Origin: Denitrificimonas caeni
GTDB taxonomy: Bacteria; Pseudomonadota; Gammaproteobacteria; Pseudomonadales; Pseudomonadaceae
DNA: 64,000 nucleotides
NCBI RefSeq assembly: GCF_905120345.1
Contig: NZ_CAJHOA010000003.1
Location: 124,001-188,000, forward strand
Direction: 5' to 3'
Shown: positions 1-7,319 of the stretch, piece by piece
Numbering within the stretch: the first letter of the stretch is position 1
Layout: every line of letters starts with the position of its first letter
Position numbers and translations under genes: made by a program
Notes under the pieces: generated by a model
What the model saw: the letters and a program-made list of their open reading frames with translations, nothing else
Told to the model about the DNA's origin: nothing
The model's database searches: none

Positions 1-247
1 GGATGACTGATGCTATTAGAGATAGTCGCTGCAAATTAGAGACTAATATTATTTAAATGATTTTAAGTTTAATAAAAACAATGAGGTCTGTTTGATAGGG
101 TCGCTAGATTTTTAATGTGCATATATATAATAAGACCATTAGCTGCCGTCATACTTAAACTGGTACAGCTTTCGTTTATATAGCGTGGCTATTTATTATG
201 CGCAGTTCTGGTACAGTCAAGGCTCTATAACTTGCAGGAGGCTTTTT
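1..247. other. AT-rich leader upstream of the baeRF-like gene
   Basis: No credible coding sequence is visible here. The stretch is AT-rich, with TATA-type runs around 120-135 that could serve as a -10 region for the gene starting at 248. A clean AGGAGG ribosome binding site lies at 236-241. The window may cut off the end of an upstream gene, but I cannot recognise one. Confidence 0.4.
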
Positions 248-1366
248 ATGTATTATGTTGATATGCCAAGCGCCGAAGAAATTGGTGCCCTCAACCTCGT
301 TCGTTCTGATGCGAGTATCTCGATTTATTTGCCGACGACTCCGGTTACTCGTGACATCGAGCAGAGCCGGATCAACCTTGGCAATCTAGTCAAGAAGGCC
401 GTTACTCAGCTTGAAGCTGCGGGTTTCGATAAGCGAAGAATTGTATCGCTGCAAGAACAGTTCTCTGATTTATTAGCCGATGATGAGTTTTGGGATCATC
501 AGGCCAATAGTTTGGCAATTCTGGCCACGCCTGAATCACTGCGTACCTACCGCATGGCGAATAAGATCAACCCTGCTGTTGAGGTGTCTGATCGTTTCCA
601 TCTGAAGCCGCTACTGCGTGCGATTACCTTTCCGCATGCTGCGCATATTTTGGCTCTGTCAGAAAACGCAGTACGCCTGATTGAAGTTTCTGCAGATATG
701 CCTGCCCGTGAAATTACTGTACAGAATATGCCGACAGATGCGGCGACTGCTGGTGGTAAGGCGGTTAATAAAAACTACACTGGGACCGGACACCGACATG
801 GTTCGCAGGGAGAAGGTTTTTATCTTGCACGCTATGTGCGCAAACTTGATGCAGCGCTGCGCCCTGTTCTGATGGGATCTGATCTGCCGCTCATTTTGGC
901 AACAACCAAACAGCTGGAAGCATTGTTCCGTTCGTTGAGTGTCATTCCTGCGCTGTCCAGAACTATCTCAGGCAACCCTGAACACTTGACTGAGTCTGAT
1001 TTGGCAAGTGCGGCACGACCTGTACTCGATGCTCACTATGCAGAGAAAATTCAAGACTTCCATCGCTTGTTTGAAGAGCGTACCGGTCAGCAGCGCACAA
1101 CGACGGATATTACCGATGCTGCGCGACTGGCGACCTTCGGTGGTATCGACAGACTTCTGGTCGATATTGACGGCGTAGTTGACGGCACGATTGACGATGA
1201 AACAGGAGTTGTTTCTTTTGCTGCTGAGGGCAATGCGATTAACTACGGTATTGTCGATGAAATCACCGGTCGCGCACTGCGCTCAGGCGCTAAGGTTATG
1301 GCTGTGCGTAAGGCTGATATCCCTGGTGGTCACGACTTAGCGGTGATCTCGCGCTATCCAATCTAA
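248..1366 (+). CDS. baeRF-type (bacterial archaeo-eukaryotic release factor-like) protein
   Basis: A 372-residue protein resembling the bacterial archaeo-eukaryotic release factor (baeRF) families, which share the middle and C-terminal folds of eRF1/aRF1. They are thought to act on ribosomes or tRNA, but their function is largely untested. Supporting signs are a central LALSENAVRLIEV-type strand (about residues 130-145), a conserved GNPEHL turn near 255 and a late GGIDRLLVDID segment near 310. The start is set at the ATG at 248 because AGGAGG sits 6 nt upstream; an in-frame GTG at 185 has no such site. The gene stands alone, with a terminator hairpin about 150 nt downstream. The superfamily is fairly sure; the exact subfamily number is not. 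Confidence 0.6.
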   Translation: MYYVDMPSAEEIGALNLVRSDASISIYLPTTPVTRDIEQSRINLGNLVKKAVTQLEAAGFDKRRIVSLQEQFSDLLADDEFWDHQANSLAILATPESLRTYRMANKINPAVEVSDRFHLKPLLRAITFPHAAHILALSENAVRLIEVSADMPAREITVQNMPTDAATAGGKAVNKNYTGTGHRHGSQGEGFYLARYVRKLDAALRPVLMGSDLPLILATTKQLEALFRSLSVIPALSRTISGNPEHLTESDLASAARPVLDAHYAEKIQDFHRLFEERTGQQRTTTDITDAARLATFGGIDRLLVDIDGVVDGTIDDETGVVSFAAEGNAINYGIVDEITGRALRSGAKVMAVRKADIPGGHDLAVISRYPI

Positions 1367-1511
1367 GGACAAGATAAATAACTGAGATTTTCTTGGCGTT
1401 CTGCTTACTGTTGTCATTCAGTCATGAGACTTAAGCAGGGCAAACTGGCTCGCCATGCTGGTTATTGGCTTAGTGTTTAAATAGTTGATCCGTAAACTGA
1501 ACTAAAATAAG

Positions 1512-1541
1512 CGCGCAGAACCGAAAGGACTGCGCGTTTTT
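1512..1541 (+). terminator. Rho-independent terminator of the baeRF-like gene
   Basis: Perfect 7-bp stem CGCGCAG (1512-1518) / CTGCGCG (1530-1536), 11-nt loop, followed by five T residues. Confidence 0.8.
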
Positions 1542-1620
1542 ATATTGAGCTATTAACTGCGAATATATCTAGAGAAACTGATGGTATATATTTTATTACT
1601 TGAATGAAACTGGGCTTGTC

Positions 1621-1649
1621 TGATATATGAAATACTAATCAATATATCA
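1621..1649. repeat. Inverted repeat upstream of the VIT1/CCC1 transporter
   Basis: Arms TGATATAT (1621-1628) and ATATATCA (1642-1649) are perfect and separated by 13 nt. The dyad ends 26 nt before the start codon, so it could be an operator or simply promoter AT-richness. Confidence 0.35.
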
Positions 1650-1675
1650 AACTTTCTACTGCACGGTGAGACGGT

Positions 1676-2365
1676 ATGGGACACAGCGAAGAACATAAAA
1701 CGCATCGGACCGGCTGGCTGCGCGCGGCGGTGCTTGGGGCCAATGATGGCATCGTTTCCACTACCAGTTTGGTGTTAGGCGTTGCCGCTTCTGGAGCGAG
1801 TACGCAAACCGTTGTGATTGCTGGGGTCGCCGGTCTCGTTTCAGGGGCGATGTCGATGGCTGCTGGCGAGTATGTCTCTGTCAGCTCCCAAGCTGATACT
1901 GAGCGTGCCGATCTGGCGCGTGAAAGAGAAGAGTTGGCAACGAATCCTCAGCATGAGCACGAGGAGTTGACATTGATCTATATTGAACGTGGTTTGGAGC
2001 GGACGCTAGCATCCAGTGTCGCTACGCAACTGATGGCGCATGATGCGCTCGGTGCACACGCTAGAGACGAGCTTGGTATTTCCGCTACGCTTACGGCAAA
2101 GCCGGTGCAAGCAGCATTTGCTTCTGCTGCCATGTTTGCTGCGGGAGCTGCGTTACCATTATTAGTCGTGCTAATAGTGCCGAGTGCTGCGCTGATGTGG
2201 AGCCTCGCAGGCAGTGCTTTGTTGTTCCTTACGCTATTGGGTTTTCTGGCGGCGTATGCCGGTGGCGCGCCTTTGCTCCCATCAGTATTGCGTGTCTCTT
2301 TTTGGGGGGCAATCGCTATGGGTTTGACCACCGCAGTCGGCACACTTTTTGGAGTGACGACATAA
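1676..2365 (+). CDS. VIT1/CCC1 family iron/manganese transporter
   Basis: A 229-residue membrane protein of the VIT1/CCC1 family (vacuolar iron transporter/MbfA relatives), which move ferrous iron or manganese across membranes. The N-terminus has the family signature LGANDGIVSTTSLVLGVA (about 19-36), followed by the GAMSMAAGEYVSVSSQ helix (about 57-72). A polar metal-binding stretch rich in Glu and His follows (about 75-110), then three hydrophobic C-terminal helices. Length is normal for the bacterial family. The ATG at 1676 is preceded by GGTGAG at 5-nt spacing. The gene is monocistronic, about 100 nt ahead of the deaminase gene. In a bacterium it probably exports excess iron or manganese across the inner membrane; substrate and direction cannot be read from sequence. 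Confidence 0.85.
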   Translation: MGHSEEHKTHRTGWLRAAVLGANDGIVSTTSLVLGVAASGASTQTVVIAGVAGLVSGAMSMAAGEYVSVSSQADTERADLAREREELATNPQHEHEELTLIYIERGLERTLASSVATQLMAHDALGAHARDELGISATLTAKPVQAAFASAAMFAAGAALPLLVVLIVPSAALMWSLAGSALLFLTLLGFLAAYAGGAPLLPSVLRVSFWGAIAMGLTTAVGTLFGVTT

Positions 2366-2463
2366 GAAATGTCTTTTCATAGGGTTAAGACGAAATAGTT
2401 TTATCATACCGCTTAATTTGGGCGTTATATTTTGATAAGGATAAGGAAATATTTCTGATAAAT

Positions 2464-3048
2464 ATGAAAACTCTCCTAAATAAACAGAGCCAAATAACTG
2501 AGCAGGCATTAGCAGCAATCGCTCACATGCCAACGAAAAGTCTGCCAGTTTTAATCAGTGACGATTTCATGCAAGGGTTAACTGATGCTGACTTTATGCG
2601 TATTGCCGTGCTCCTTGCGCAAAAGAGTTATGACGAAGGAGGCTGCCCAATTGGCGCGGTCATTGTTGATAACTCAAGTAAGCAGATCGTCGGCAAAGGG
2701 CACAACACCTTGGTGCAAGATAACCATCCCTATAACCACGGCGAAACCTCTGCGATTGGCGATGCTGGGCGCATCGATTTTAGTAAGACAACGCTGTATA
2801 CCAGTTTAAGTCCATGTGTCGTGTGTGCGACGCTGCTCTATATGCGAGGATTGAGTCGTGTGGTGGTTGGCGATATAACCAATGCTTGCGGTACTGAAAC
2901 ATTGTTGCGGGAAAAAGGTGTACAGGTTGATATTTTACAAGACCAGCAAGGCATAGCGCTTTATGCGCATTTCCGTTCTGAAAAACCTGAGCAGGACTTA
3001 GAAGACTGGCAAGGTCTGAGTGCTGTAAAAAATAAGATTAATCTATAA
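2464..3048 (+). CDS. Nucleoside/cytosine deaminase, yeast FCY1-like
   Basis: A 194-residue zinc-dependent deaminase of the cytidine/deoxycytidylate deaminase fold. Zinc ligands and catalytic Glu are visible as HGE (His92, Glu94) and SPCVVC (Cys118, Cys121). The surroundings (EGG.PIGAVIVDN, HGE..AI..AGR, TTLYTSLSPC..C, RVVVGD) and a C-terminus ending in a DW dipeptide region resemble fungal cytosine deaminase more than TadA, suggesting conversion of free cytosine to uracil for pyrimidine salvage. The protein carries about 30 extra N-terminal residues. ATG at 2464 is used; an AAGGA lies 16 nt upstream, so a later start (2527 or 2569) is possible. No permease gene is adjacent. Confidence 0.75.
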   Translation: MKTLLNKQSQITEQALAAIAHMPTKSLPVLISDDFMQGLTDADFMRIAVLLAQKSYDEGGCPIGAVIVDNSSKQIVGKGHNTLVQDNHPYNHGETSAIGDAGRIDFSKTTLYTSLSPCVVCATLLYMRGLSRVVVGDITNACGTETLLREKGVQVDILQDQQGIALYAHFRSEKPEQDLEDWQGLSAVKNKINL

Positions 3049-3282
3049 TGACTAGAGTATTACGCTCACTATTATGCCCTCAAACTCAGACTGAATGAGT
3101 TGCTTGCTTGTCTAGTTTTTGCGACCTAAGCGGTCTATTGCTACTGCGGTAAACTCCGCAGCCTAAGCTCCACTGTGGAGTCTAAGAGGGTATAAACTTT
3201 AGTCTATAAAACTCCGCTTTCACTGCATAAGAGCGTTTAGTTTTGCTAGGGTAAATGAGAAAACTTGCCGATAGGAGTTGAG

Positions 3283-3732
3283 ATGACAACAACAAAAAAT
3301 CCTCACGAGCTAGCCAGTTGGTTGGTTGCGCAATCGCCCGATGCGACGATTTATTCAGACAAAGAAGGCCTTGTGCGCTTGTGGAATGCTGCGGCGGAAA
3401 AAATGTTTGGTTTTTCTGCTGAACAAGCCTTAGGTCAAAGCTTGGATATTATTATTCCCGAGAAACTACGTAAAATGCATTGGCGGGGTTTCGATGCCGC
3501 GATTGCTGCCGGCGTGACCAAACACAGCGGCAAACCTATGGCAACCAAAGCGTTGCGCGCAGATGGCAGTGAGTTCTACACGGAAATGGGTTTTGCCTTG
3601 ATTATGAATGATCAAGGCGAGGTCGTTGGTACGGTGGCGCAGGCTCGAGACATCACTGAACGCTATGAAAAAGATCGAGCTGAACGCCAGCGCCTGCGCG
3701 AGAAAGATAAGCCTGCTGCCGATCCGGCCTAG
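3283..3732 (+). CDS. Single-domain PAS sensor protein
   Basis: A 149-residue protein consisting essentially of one PAS domain (about residues 10-125) and a charged tail rich in Arg, Lys and Glu. PAS hallmarks are DATIYSDKEGLVRLWNAAAE near the start, the EQALGQSLDIIIPEKLR helix/loop, and the closing TVAQARDITE strand. No kinase, GGDEF or helix-turn-helix output domain follows, so it may sense redox state or a ligand and act through a partner. The ATG at 3283 has AGGAG 5 nt upstream; the in-frame TTG at 3265 lies within that ribosome-binding region and is rejected. The cofactor (haem, flavin or none) cannot be told. It is monocistronic. Confidence 0.8.
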   Translation: MTTTKNPHELASWLVAQSPDATIYSDKEGLVRLWNAAAEKMFGFSAEQALGQSLDIIIPEKLRKMHWRGFDAAIAAGVTKHSGKPMATKALRADGSEFYTEMGFALIMNDQGEVVGTVAQARDITERYEKDRAERQRLREKDKPAADPA

Positions 3733-3903
3733 AGTCGTCAGTTAACCTGAAGTGTTGATCGGGGCGAGATTCAATACGCAGAGTATCTTGAGTCGAATTC
3801 ACAGTGTCATTGGGCTTTTAGTAGGCGCAATTACGCTGTCATTGGCCGTGGTTAAATATTAACTAATAATTGGCGAGTAGAGCTGGACGGTATTCTCTAC
3901 AAT

Positions 3904-4269
3904 TCAAATTCGCGATCCAAGTCTACGTGCGACCCAGCGATGGTACAGCCAAGCGAGAGTAGGGCGGATCACCGGCAAGGCGATCAACCATGCCAGCGGT
4001 TTCAGCAGCGTAACTCGAGACATCAACAGAATATAAGCATCCATTTCTCGATGTACTGTACCTTGCGCATCTTTAACGTGTAGCTCGCGCAGGGCTTTGT
4101 TTGGATCAATACCTTGCTGACGCAGCTCATCATCTCGTCCGGTAATATCCAACCATTCAACGCTATCGCCTGTTTTACCTTCAAGCTTTTCATACCAGCG
4201 TCGATCGCGGATGCAAACGGAGCAAGCACCATCATAAAAGACGGTGAGCTTTCCTGAAAATATACTCAT
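3904..4269 (-). CDS. Thiol-disulfide oxidoreductase, DCC family (DUF393)
   Basis: A 121-residue protein of the DCC family, named for the N-terminal FYDGACSVC motif (Asp13, Cys16, Cys19) visible here. Family members are predicted thiol-disulfide oxidoreductases with a thioredoxin-like fold. A WLDITGRDDELRQQGI segment follows, then an REMDAYILL stretch and a hydrophobic C-terminal half (about 80-110) that could associate with the membrane. The start is supported by a perfect AGGAGG 6 nt upstream. It is divergent from the HiPIP gene, sharing a 361-bp control region, which suggests a linked redox role. Its substrate is unknown. Confidence 0.8.
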   Translation of the reverse strand: MSIFSGKLTVFYDGACSVCIRDRRWYEKLEGKTGDSVEWLDITGRDDELRQQGIDPNKALRELHVKDAQGTVHREMDAYILLMSRVTLLKPLAWLIALPVIRPTLAWLYHRWVARRLGSRI

Positions 4270-4450
4270 TGAATACCTCCTGAGATACCGTACGCTTTAT
4301 CAAGACTCTAACATAACGTCACTTTTTCAGTTGATTGAAGTATTTGCTGGCGGGCCTCATTTTGATTGAGGTGTTTCCAGGGAGCGTCTTCGTAGCCAAA
4401 ATTAAGACAATCAAATAGTAAAGATAATGATATAATATGTTTTTAGATTA

Positions 4451-4464
4451 TTGATATATGTCAA
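4451..4464. promoter_or_regulatory. Candidate Anr/FNR box
   Basis: TTGAT-ATAT-GTCAA matches the FNR/Anr consensus TTGAT-N4-ATCAA at 9 of 10 positions. It lies 167 bp before the HiPIP start codon and 182 bp before the DCC gene start. Confidence 0.5.
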
Positions 4465-4484
4465 CTAACGAAAGTCATTGACAC

Positions 4485-4515
4485 CATAGTAAAATACATG
4501 CTTTATTTTACTATG
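4485..4515. repeat. Perfect 12-bp inverted repeat (operator-like)
   Basis: Arms CATAGTAAAATA (4485-4496) and TATTTTACTATG (4504-4515) are exact reverse complements with a 7-nt spacer. There is no T-tract, so a protein-binding site is more likely than a terminator. Confidence 0.6.
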
Positions 4516-4630
4516 CATTTGGATCTAGGCTTGTTTCGATCTGCTATTTAGTGTGAGCTTTATACTGCAGATTAATAATAGATCGGTGCTCGATAATCCT
4601 AATATAACTACAAAGAAATGAGGGAATATC

Positions 4631-4945
4631 ATGGACAATCAAAGCCGTCGTAAATTTATGCGCAATAGTTTAATCGCTATCGCCGCTTTGCCTTTAGGGG
4701 CGAGCCTTCTGTCTCAACGTGCCTTCGCTCAAGAGTTGACGCCGCTTGATCCATCTGCGCCTCAGGCTCAGGCGTTGCATTACGTAAAAGTTGCCGCAGA
4801 AGCCAGTGACAATGCTTCATATAAAGAGGGCAGTAAGTGTTCAGGTTGTATGTTCTTCCAAGAAGCGAATAATGGCTGTCAACTGTTCCCGCAAAGCAGT
4901 GTTGAGCCCGAGGGTTGGTGTCAGTCTTGGGTGCAAAAGGCCTAA
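4631..4945 (+). CDS. hip: High-potential iron-sulfur protein (HiPIP), Tat-exported
   Basis: A 104-residue precursor of a periplasmic HiPIP, a small [4Fe-4S] electron carrier that typically donates electrons to oxidases or photosynthetic reaction centres. The N-terminus is a twin-arginine signal (SRRKFM at 5-10, hydrophobic stretch 14-27, cleavage probably after AFA at 33). The four cluster ligands are Cys70, Cys73, Cys83 and Cys97, with HiPIP-type spacing and the conserved GWC near the end. Tat export fits a cofactor inserted before transport. It is divergent from a DCC thiol oxidoreductase and followed by a SOUL protein gene. A hairpin at 4974-5012 may end its transcript. Confidence 0.92.
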   Translation: MDNQSRRKFMRNSLIAIAALPLGASLLSQRAFAQELTPLDPSAPQAQALHYVKVAAEASDNASYKEGSKCSGCMFFQEANNGCQLFPQSSVEPEGWCQSWVQKA

Positions 4946-4973
4946 GCACTGTCAATCGCTTGATATCAATAGA

Positions 4974-5012
4974 AAGTCGAGACAGGTTATCTTGTCAGCG
5001 CTGTCTCGACTT
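4974..5012 (+). terminator. Hairpin downstream of HiPIP gene
   Basis: Perfect 12-bp stem AAGTCGAGACAG (4974-4985) / CTGTCTCGACTT (5001-5012) with a 15-nt loop. The T-tract is poor, so it may be a weak terminator or an RNA-stabilising hairpin. Confidence 0.55.
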
Positions 5013-5159
5013 ATCTAAATACATTTTCTGTATGGCTAGGGCGGTGCGAAATACCTTTGTTTCTAGCAATAATCAAGCCCTGAGTCTTAGAACGCTTGTA
5101 CTGCTATGGGTTTGCGAGTAAATCTGTAGGCTCTAGCCGCAACTTAAGGATGAGCTCGT

Positions 5160-5795
5160 ATGACGTACCTGCAGCAAACGATTATGGCTGTGTTCTTGAT
5201 GGTTTCTGGAGTTCAGAGTGCTATGGCTGCAGAAGAAGCGAAATACACTGTGGTCCTCAAGGAGCAGAACTTTGAAGTGCGCGCGTATGAGTCGCATGTT
5301 CTTGCTGAAACCTTAGTGGAGGGTGGCTTTGCCAGTGCTGGTAATAAGGCGTTTGCTCGGTTGTTTAAATATATTACCGGTAACAATATATCCCAGCAAA
5401 AAATACCAATGACTGCGCCGATAACCCAAGCGGTTGACAGTGAAAAAATCGCTATGACCTCGCCGGTGAGTCAGCAGCAAGTCAATGGTCAGTGGGCGGT
5501 CAGTTTTATGATGCCAGCGTCCTCTTCGCTGGAGACGCTTCCTCAACCTAAAGATCCGCGCATCGTCTTGCGTCACGTTCCTGCTCAGCATATTGCCGTG
5601 GTGCGTTACTCAGGCGCATGGCGTGAGAAGAGTTATCAAAACAATAGTGATGCGCTGTATGCCTGGATAAACAAAAAGGGTTTTAAGCTGGCTGGCGAGG
5701 CGCAGTGGGCGCGTTATAACCCACCGTTTACCCTATGGTTCTTAAGACGTAATGAGGTTTTAGTACCTATCGACATACCGCTTGCCTCTCAGTAG
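5160..5795 (+). CDS. SOUL family haem-binding protein, exported
   Basis: A 211-residue SOUL/HBP-family protein. The family binds haem or other tetrapyrroles in animals and plants; the bacterial role is undefined. A signal peptide spans residues 1-23 (cleavage after AMA). Family motifs follow: YTVVLKEQNFEVRAYESHVLAET, FKYITGNN, then the paired KIPMTAPI and KIAMTSPV turns, SFMMPA, and a C-terminal YNPPFTLWFLRRNEV block. The product is therefore probably periplasmic, like the HiPIP encoded upstream. AAGGA 9 nt before the ATG supports this start. It appears to be transcribed alone. Confidence 0.88.
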   Translation: MTYLQQTIMAVFLMVSGVQSAMAAEEAKYTVVLKEQNFEVRAYESHVLAETLVEGGFASAGNKAFARLFKYITGNNISQQKIPMTAPITQAVDSEKIAMTSPVSQQQVNGQWAVSFMMPASSSLETLPQPKDPRIVLRHVPAQHIAVVRYSGAWREKSYQNNSDALYAWINKKGFKLAGEAQWARYNPPFTLWFLRRNEVLVPIDIPLASQ

Positions 5796-5833
5796 AGACA
5801 AAAATATCAGCGATATTGTAGTTGTCGTCTTAT

Positions 5834-5851
5834 TGTCTTATTGATAAGACA
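5834..5851. repeat. Short palindrome upstream of lipoprotein gene
   Basis: TGTCTTAT (5834-5841) and ATAAGACA (5844-5851) are perfect arms separated by TG. It lies 145 bp before the lipoprotein start and 39 bp after the SOUL stop codon; an operator or weak hairpin is possible. Confidence 0.3.
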
Positions 5852-5995
5852 TCGCATACCCTCTGTAAAACTCTTGAGAAGCGTGTCACAACAACAGCTT
5901 TAACGTACTTTTTATCAACAGCCACACTACAACTGGTTGCAGCATAGTAATAGTATTAAAGCTTATATTTTGGGCTTTGATCAAAAGGAATTGTT

Positions 5996-6436
5996 ATGCG
6001 CAAAGTAATGCTTGTCTTCATGTCTCTTATGCTAGCTGCATGTTCATCGCTGTTAACGCCTAGGCCGGTTGACAGTGAGTATTTTACTACTCTTGGTGGC
6101 AGCTTTCTAATGACGTTGGGGAAAAATCCAAGCAAAACGTATGGGGTTAATCTGCTGATTAAAAAGGATCTGCCAGACAATACTTATGCTGTGATTGAAT
6201 TTGAAAATCCAGAAAATAAAACGCTTCCCTATATCAGCGAAGGGCCAATTGAAGAAATCAAAAATATATTTGCAGGACATTATAAAAATGTATTAGTGCT
6301 GACGTCGCCTCACGTTACAGGCATAAAGCCGCATACCAATTACGGCATCATTATCAGTCTCTACTCAGATGAAAGTAAGCAAGAACTCGTGACTAGGCAT
6401 CAACAATGGGTCAGTTCTTCTTATATTAGTGATTGA
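5996..6436 (+). CDS. Putative lipoprotein of unknown function
   Basis: A 146-residue protein with a lipoprotein signal peptide: MRK start, hydrophobic core, lipobox LAAC with the acylated Cys at residue 16. The mature part is about 130 residues of mixed beta-type sequence (for example YAVIEFENPENK and HTNYGIIISLYSDESK), with no family I recognise. An Ig-like or beta-sandwich fold is a guess. Residue +2 after Cys is Ser, which would favour the outer membrane under Lol sorting. AAGGAA lies 5 nt before the ATG. It converges on rsuA, with 65 nt between the stop codons. Confidence 0.7.
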   Translation: MRKVMLVFMSLMLAACSSLLTPRPVDSEYFTTLGGSFLMTLGKNPSKTYGVNLLIKKDLPDNTYAVIEFENPENKTLPYISEGPIEEIKNIFAGHYKNVLVLTSPHVTGIKPHTNYGIIISLYSDESKQELVTRHQQWVSSSYISD

Positions 6437-6501
6437 CTTTTTATGACGAATACGACGCGAAGGTCCGGCTGTTTAATAAATCGCGCTACAACGCCTAGCA
6501 T

Positions 6502-7191
6502 CTAGAACAAGGCAACTTCCTCTGCCGTCAGCACGCGGCTTTCACCGGGAGCAAGATCAGTATCGAGCCTTAAGGTACCCACTTGCTCGCGGTGCAATTG
6601 CTCTACATTGTTACCAATCGCGGCAAACATCCGGCGAACTTGATGGTAACGGCCTTCATGTACATGGACTAAGGCTTCGCGCTCATTGAGTATTTCCAGC
6701 AGGGCTGGTGCGGTTGGCTTATCTTCACCCGTTAGTTGTAAACCTGCAGCAAAGGCGCTGATATTGTCTTCGGTGAGCGGTTCTGACAGCCACGCATGAT
6801 AAATTTTCAGGCATTGCTGTTTGGGTGACGTGATGCGATGCGACCATTGGCCATCATCAGTAATCAATAACAACCCTGTGGTGTCGAGATCTAGCCGTCC
6901 AACTGTATGCAGCTTGTTGATGTTGGGTACATCTAAATAAGTAAATATGGTTCTGTGCCGTGAGTCATGGTTAGCGCAGACACAATCAAGCGGTTTATGC
7001 ATCATCAGGTACGTCGGTCCTATAAGCTCAAGTTGCTCATCATTCCACATCACTTTGGCTGCGCTCGACACTTGCAACGCTGCTTTTTTCTGCACCACAC
7101 CATCGATGGTCACCTCGGCACGTTGTAGTGCCTTGGTAGCTTCTTTCCGGCTCATGCCAGTTGTTTCAGATACAAATCGATCAAGCCGCAT
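6502..7191 (-). CDS. rsuA: 16S rRNA pseudouridine(516) synthase
   Basis: A 229-residue RsuA-family enzyme that isomerises U516 of 16S rRNA to pseudouridine during 30S maturation. An S4 RNA-binding domain spans about 1-50 (MRLDRFVSETTGMSRKEA). The catalytic motif GRLDLDTTGLLLITDDG lies near 98-114, with catalytic Asp101. The motif YHQVRRMFAAIGN is near 182-194. Length is normal for RsuA. The Shine-Dalgarno sequence before the ATG is weak. A minus-strand TATAAT at 7226-7231 is a possible -10. It is divergent from the pseudogene that follows. Confidence 0.9.
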   Translation of the reverse strand: MRLDRFVSETTGMSRKEATKALQRAEVTIDGVVQKKAALQVSSAAKVMWNDEQLELIGPTYLMMHKPLDCVCANHDSRHRTIFTYLDVPNINKLHTVGRLDLDTTGLLLITDDGQWSHRITSPKQQCLKIYHAWLSEPLTEDNISAFAAGLQLTGEDKPTAPALLEILNEREALVHVHEGRYHQVRRMFAAIGNNVEQLHREQVGTLRLDTDLAPGESRVLTAEEVALF

Positions 7192-7319
7192 GGGGATCTA
7201 GTCTTCTCAAGTCAATAATGTCGGTATTATAACGCACCCGCCGCGTGCTTATCAGCTTGCGTGTTAAATGGACTCTTGATTAATAATACGCTTGGCATCG
7301 ACCGATACCGACTTACAGC

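Larger units (their letters stand above)
1367..1675. other. Intergenic region with terminator and AT-rich dyad
   Basis: No gene is seen. The region contains a rho-independent terminator at 1512-1541 and, next to the following gene, an 8-bp inverted repeat at 1621-1649 within AT-rich DNA that probably holds the promoter of the metal transporter. Confidence 0.5.
4270..4630. promoter_or_regulatory. Divergent control region between DCC and HiPIP genes
   Basis: A 361-bp AT-rich region with no coding sequence. It carries an Anr/FNR-like site at 4451-4464 and a perfect 12-bp inverted repeat at 4485-4515. A TAAAAT hexamer (4490-4495) inside the left arm sits where a -10 element would be if the Anr-like site acted as a class II activator for the HiPIP gene. 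That reading is inference. Confidence 0.5.

Noticed and set aside
3151-3217. AAACTCCGC repeated at 3151 and 3209, with a short CTCCAC-T-GTGGAG palindrome between
   Set aside because: Only two copies of a 9-mer, and the palindrome's loop is too short to fold well; not enough for a repeat or regulatory call.
5978-5990. TTTGATCAAA near the lipoprotein start as an FNR site
   Set aside because: The half-sites are not separated by 4 nt, and the sequence overlaps the ribosome binding site.
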